Below are positions 14,101 through 14,200 of a DNA stretch of 14,200 bases, piece after piece. Origin of the DNA: Pirellulales bacterium (GTDB lineage Bacteria > Planctomycetota > Planctomycetia > Pirellulales > JAICIG01); contig JAICIG010000189.1 in assembly GCA_025924495.1 (NCBI GenBank), forward strand, positions 1 to 14,200, given 5' to 3'. The position numbers were made by a program, and so were the translations under genes. Each line of letters starts with the position of its first letter. Position 1 is the first letter of the stretch. Below the pieces are notes generated by a model. The model searched no databases and had not been told where the DNA came from. It saw nothing but the letters and a program-made list of their open reading frames with translations.

Positions 14101-14200
14101 CCGCCGGCCCGCTCTCACCGCCGCGGATGGTGAATCGCCTTAGCCGAAGATCGAGATTGGCTTCGACCTTGTCGCCGCCACCGTGGCAATCGAAGCAGTA
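11144..14200 (-). CDS. PSCyt1-PSCyt2(DUF1549)-PSD1(DUF1553) cytochrome-like protein, N-terminus outside window
   Basis: The frame is open to the right edge; 1018 residues are visible and the ATG at 14044 is internal. Visible residues 2-6 (CFDCH) are the haem motif of a PSCyt1 cytochrome-c-like domain, followed by [20 protein letters not shown]. DUF1549 spans about 133-350 ([42 protein letters not shown]) and includes a second CxxCH, [11 protein letters not shown], with Cys324 at 13231. A charged coiled-coil-like stretch (about 370-410) and linker follow. DUF1553 begins at about 532 ([28 protein letters not shown]) and runs through [19 protein letters not shown] and [26 protein letters not shown]. 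It is then split by a beta-rich insert (about 780-927, nt 11420-11863) before the usual ending ...[11 protein letters not shown]. These proteins are taken to be exported and haem-binding; their reaction is unknown. It leads the operon with DUF1501. Confidence 0.95.
   Translation of the reverse strand, partial: [1018 protein letters not shown]

Overview
The window reads as a chromosome segment of a planctomycete (Planctomycetota; Pirellulales-like is my guess). It is GC-rich. It carries the family combination typical of that phylum: a formylglycine sulfatase, a PSCyt1-PSCyt2(DUF1549)-PSD1(DUF1553) cytochrome-like protein coupled to a Tat-exported DUF1501 protein, and a giant protein with an LEPR-type N-terminal motif, haemagglutinin-like repeats and a C-terminal DUF4214 block. 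I see no tRNA, rRNA, CRISPR, IS element or phage gene.

Layout. 1-1572 (+): exported sulfatase, cut by the left edge. 1601-2209 (+): small Cys-rich protein of unknown function, 28 bp downstream. 2210-2269: short convergent junction with two palindromes. 2270-9292 (-): a 2340-residue repeat protein filling half the window. 9293-9702: 410 bp without a gene, holding two hairpins. 9703-11154 (-): DUF1501 protein. 11144-14200 (-): PSCyt1/DUF1549/DUF1553 protein, cut by the right edge and overlapping the DUF1501 start by 11 bp.

How it may work together. The two right-hand genes form one translationally coupled operon whose products should act outside the cytoplasm; such pairs are abundant in planctomycetes and often lie near sulfatases, which suggests a role in breakdown or modification of sulfated or complex polysaccharides, but the biochemistry is not settled. 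The giant protein is probably a surface, adhesin-like or matrix protein. No complete new system is evident. The least explained items are the nested three-unit repeat of the giant protein with Asp-rich turns, the Cys-rich protein, the composition break at the sulfatase N-terminus, and the beta-rich module inserted in the DUF1553 region.
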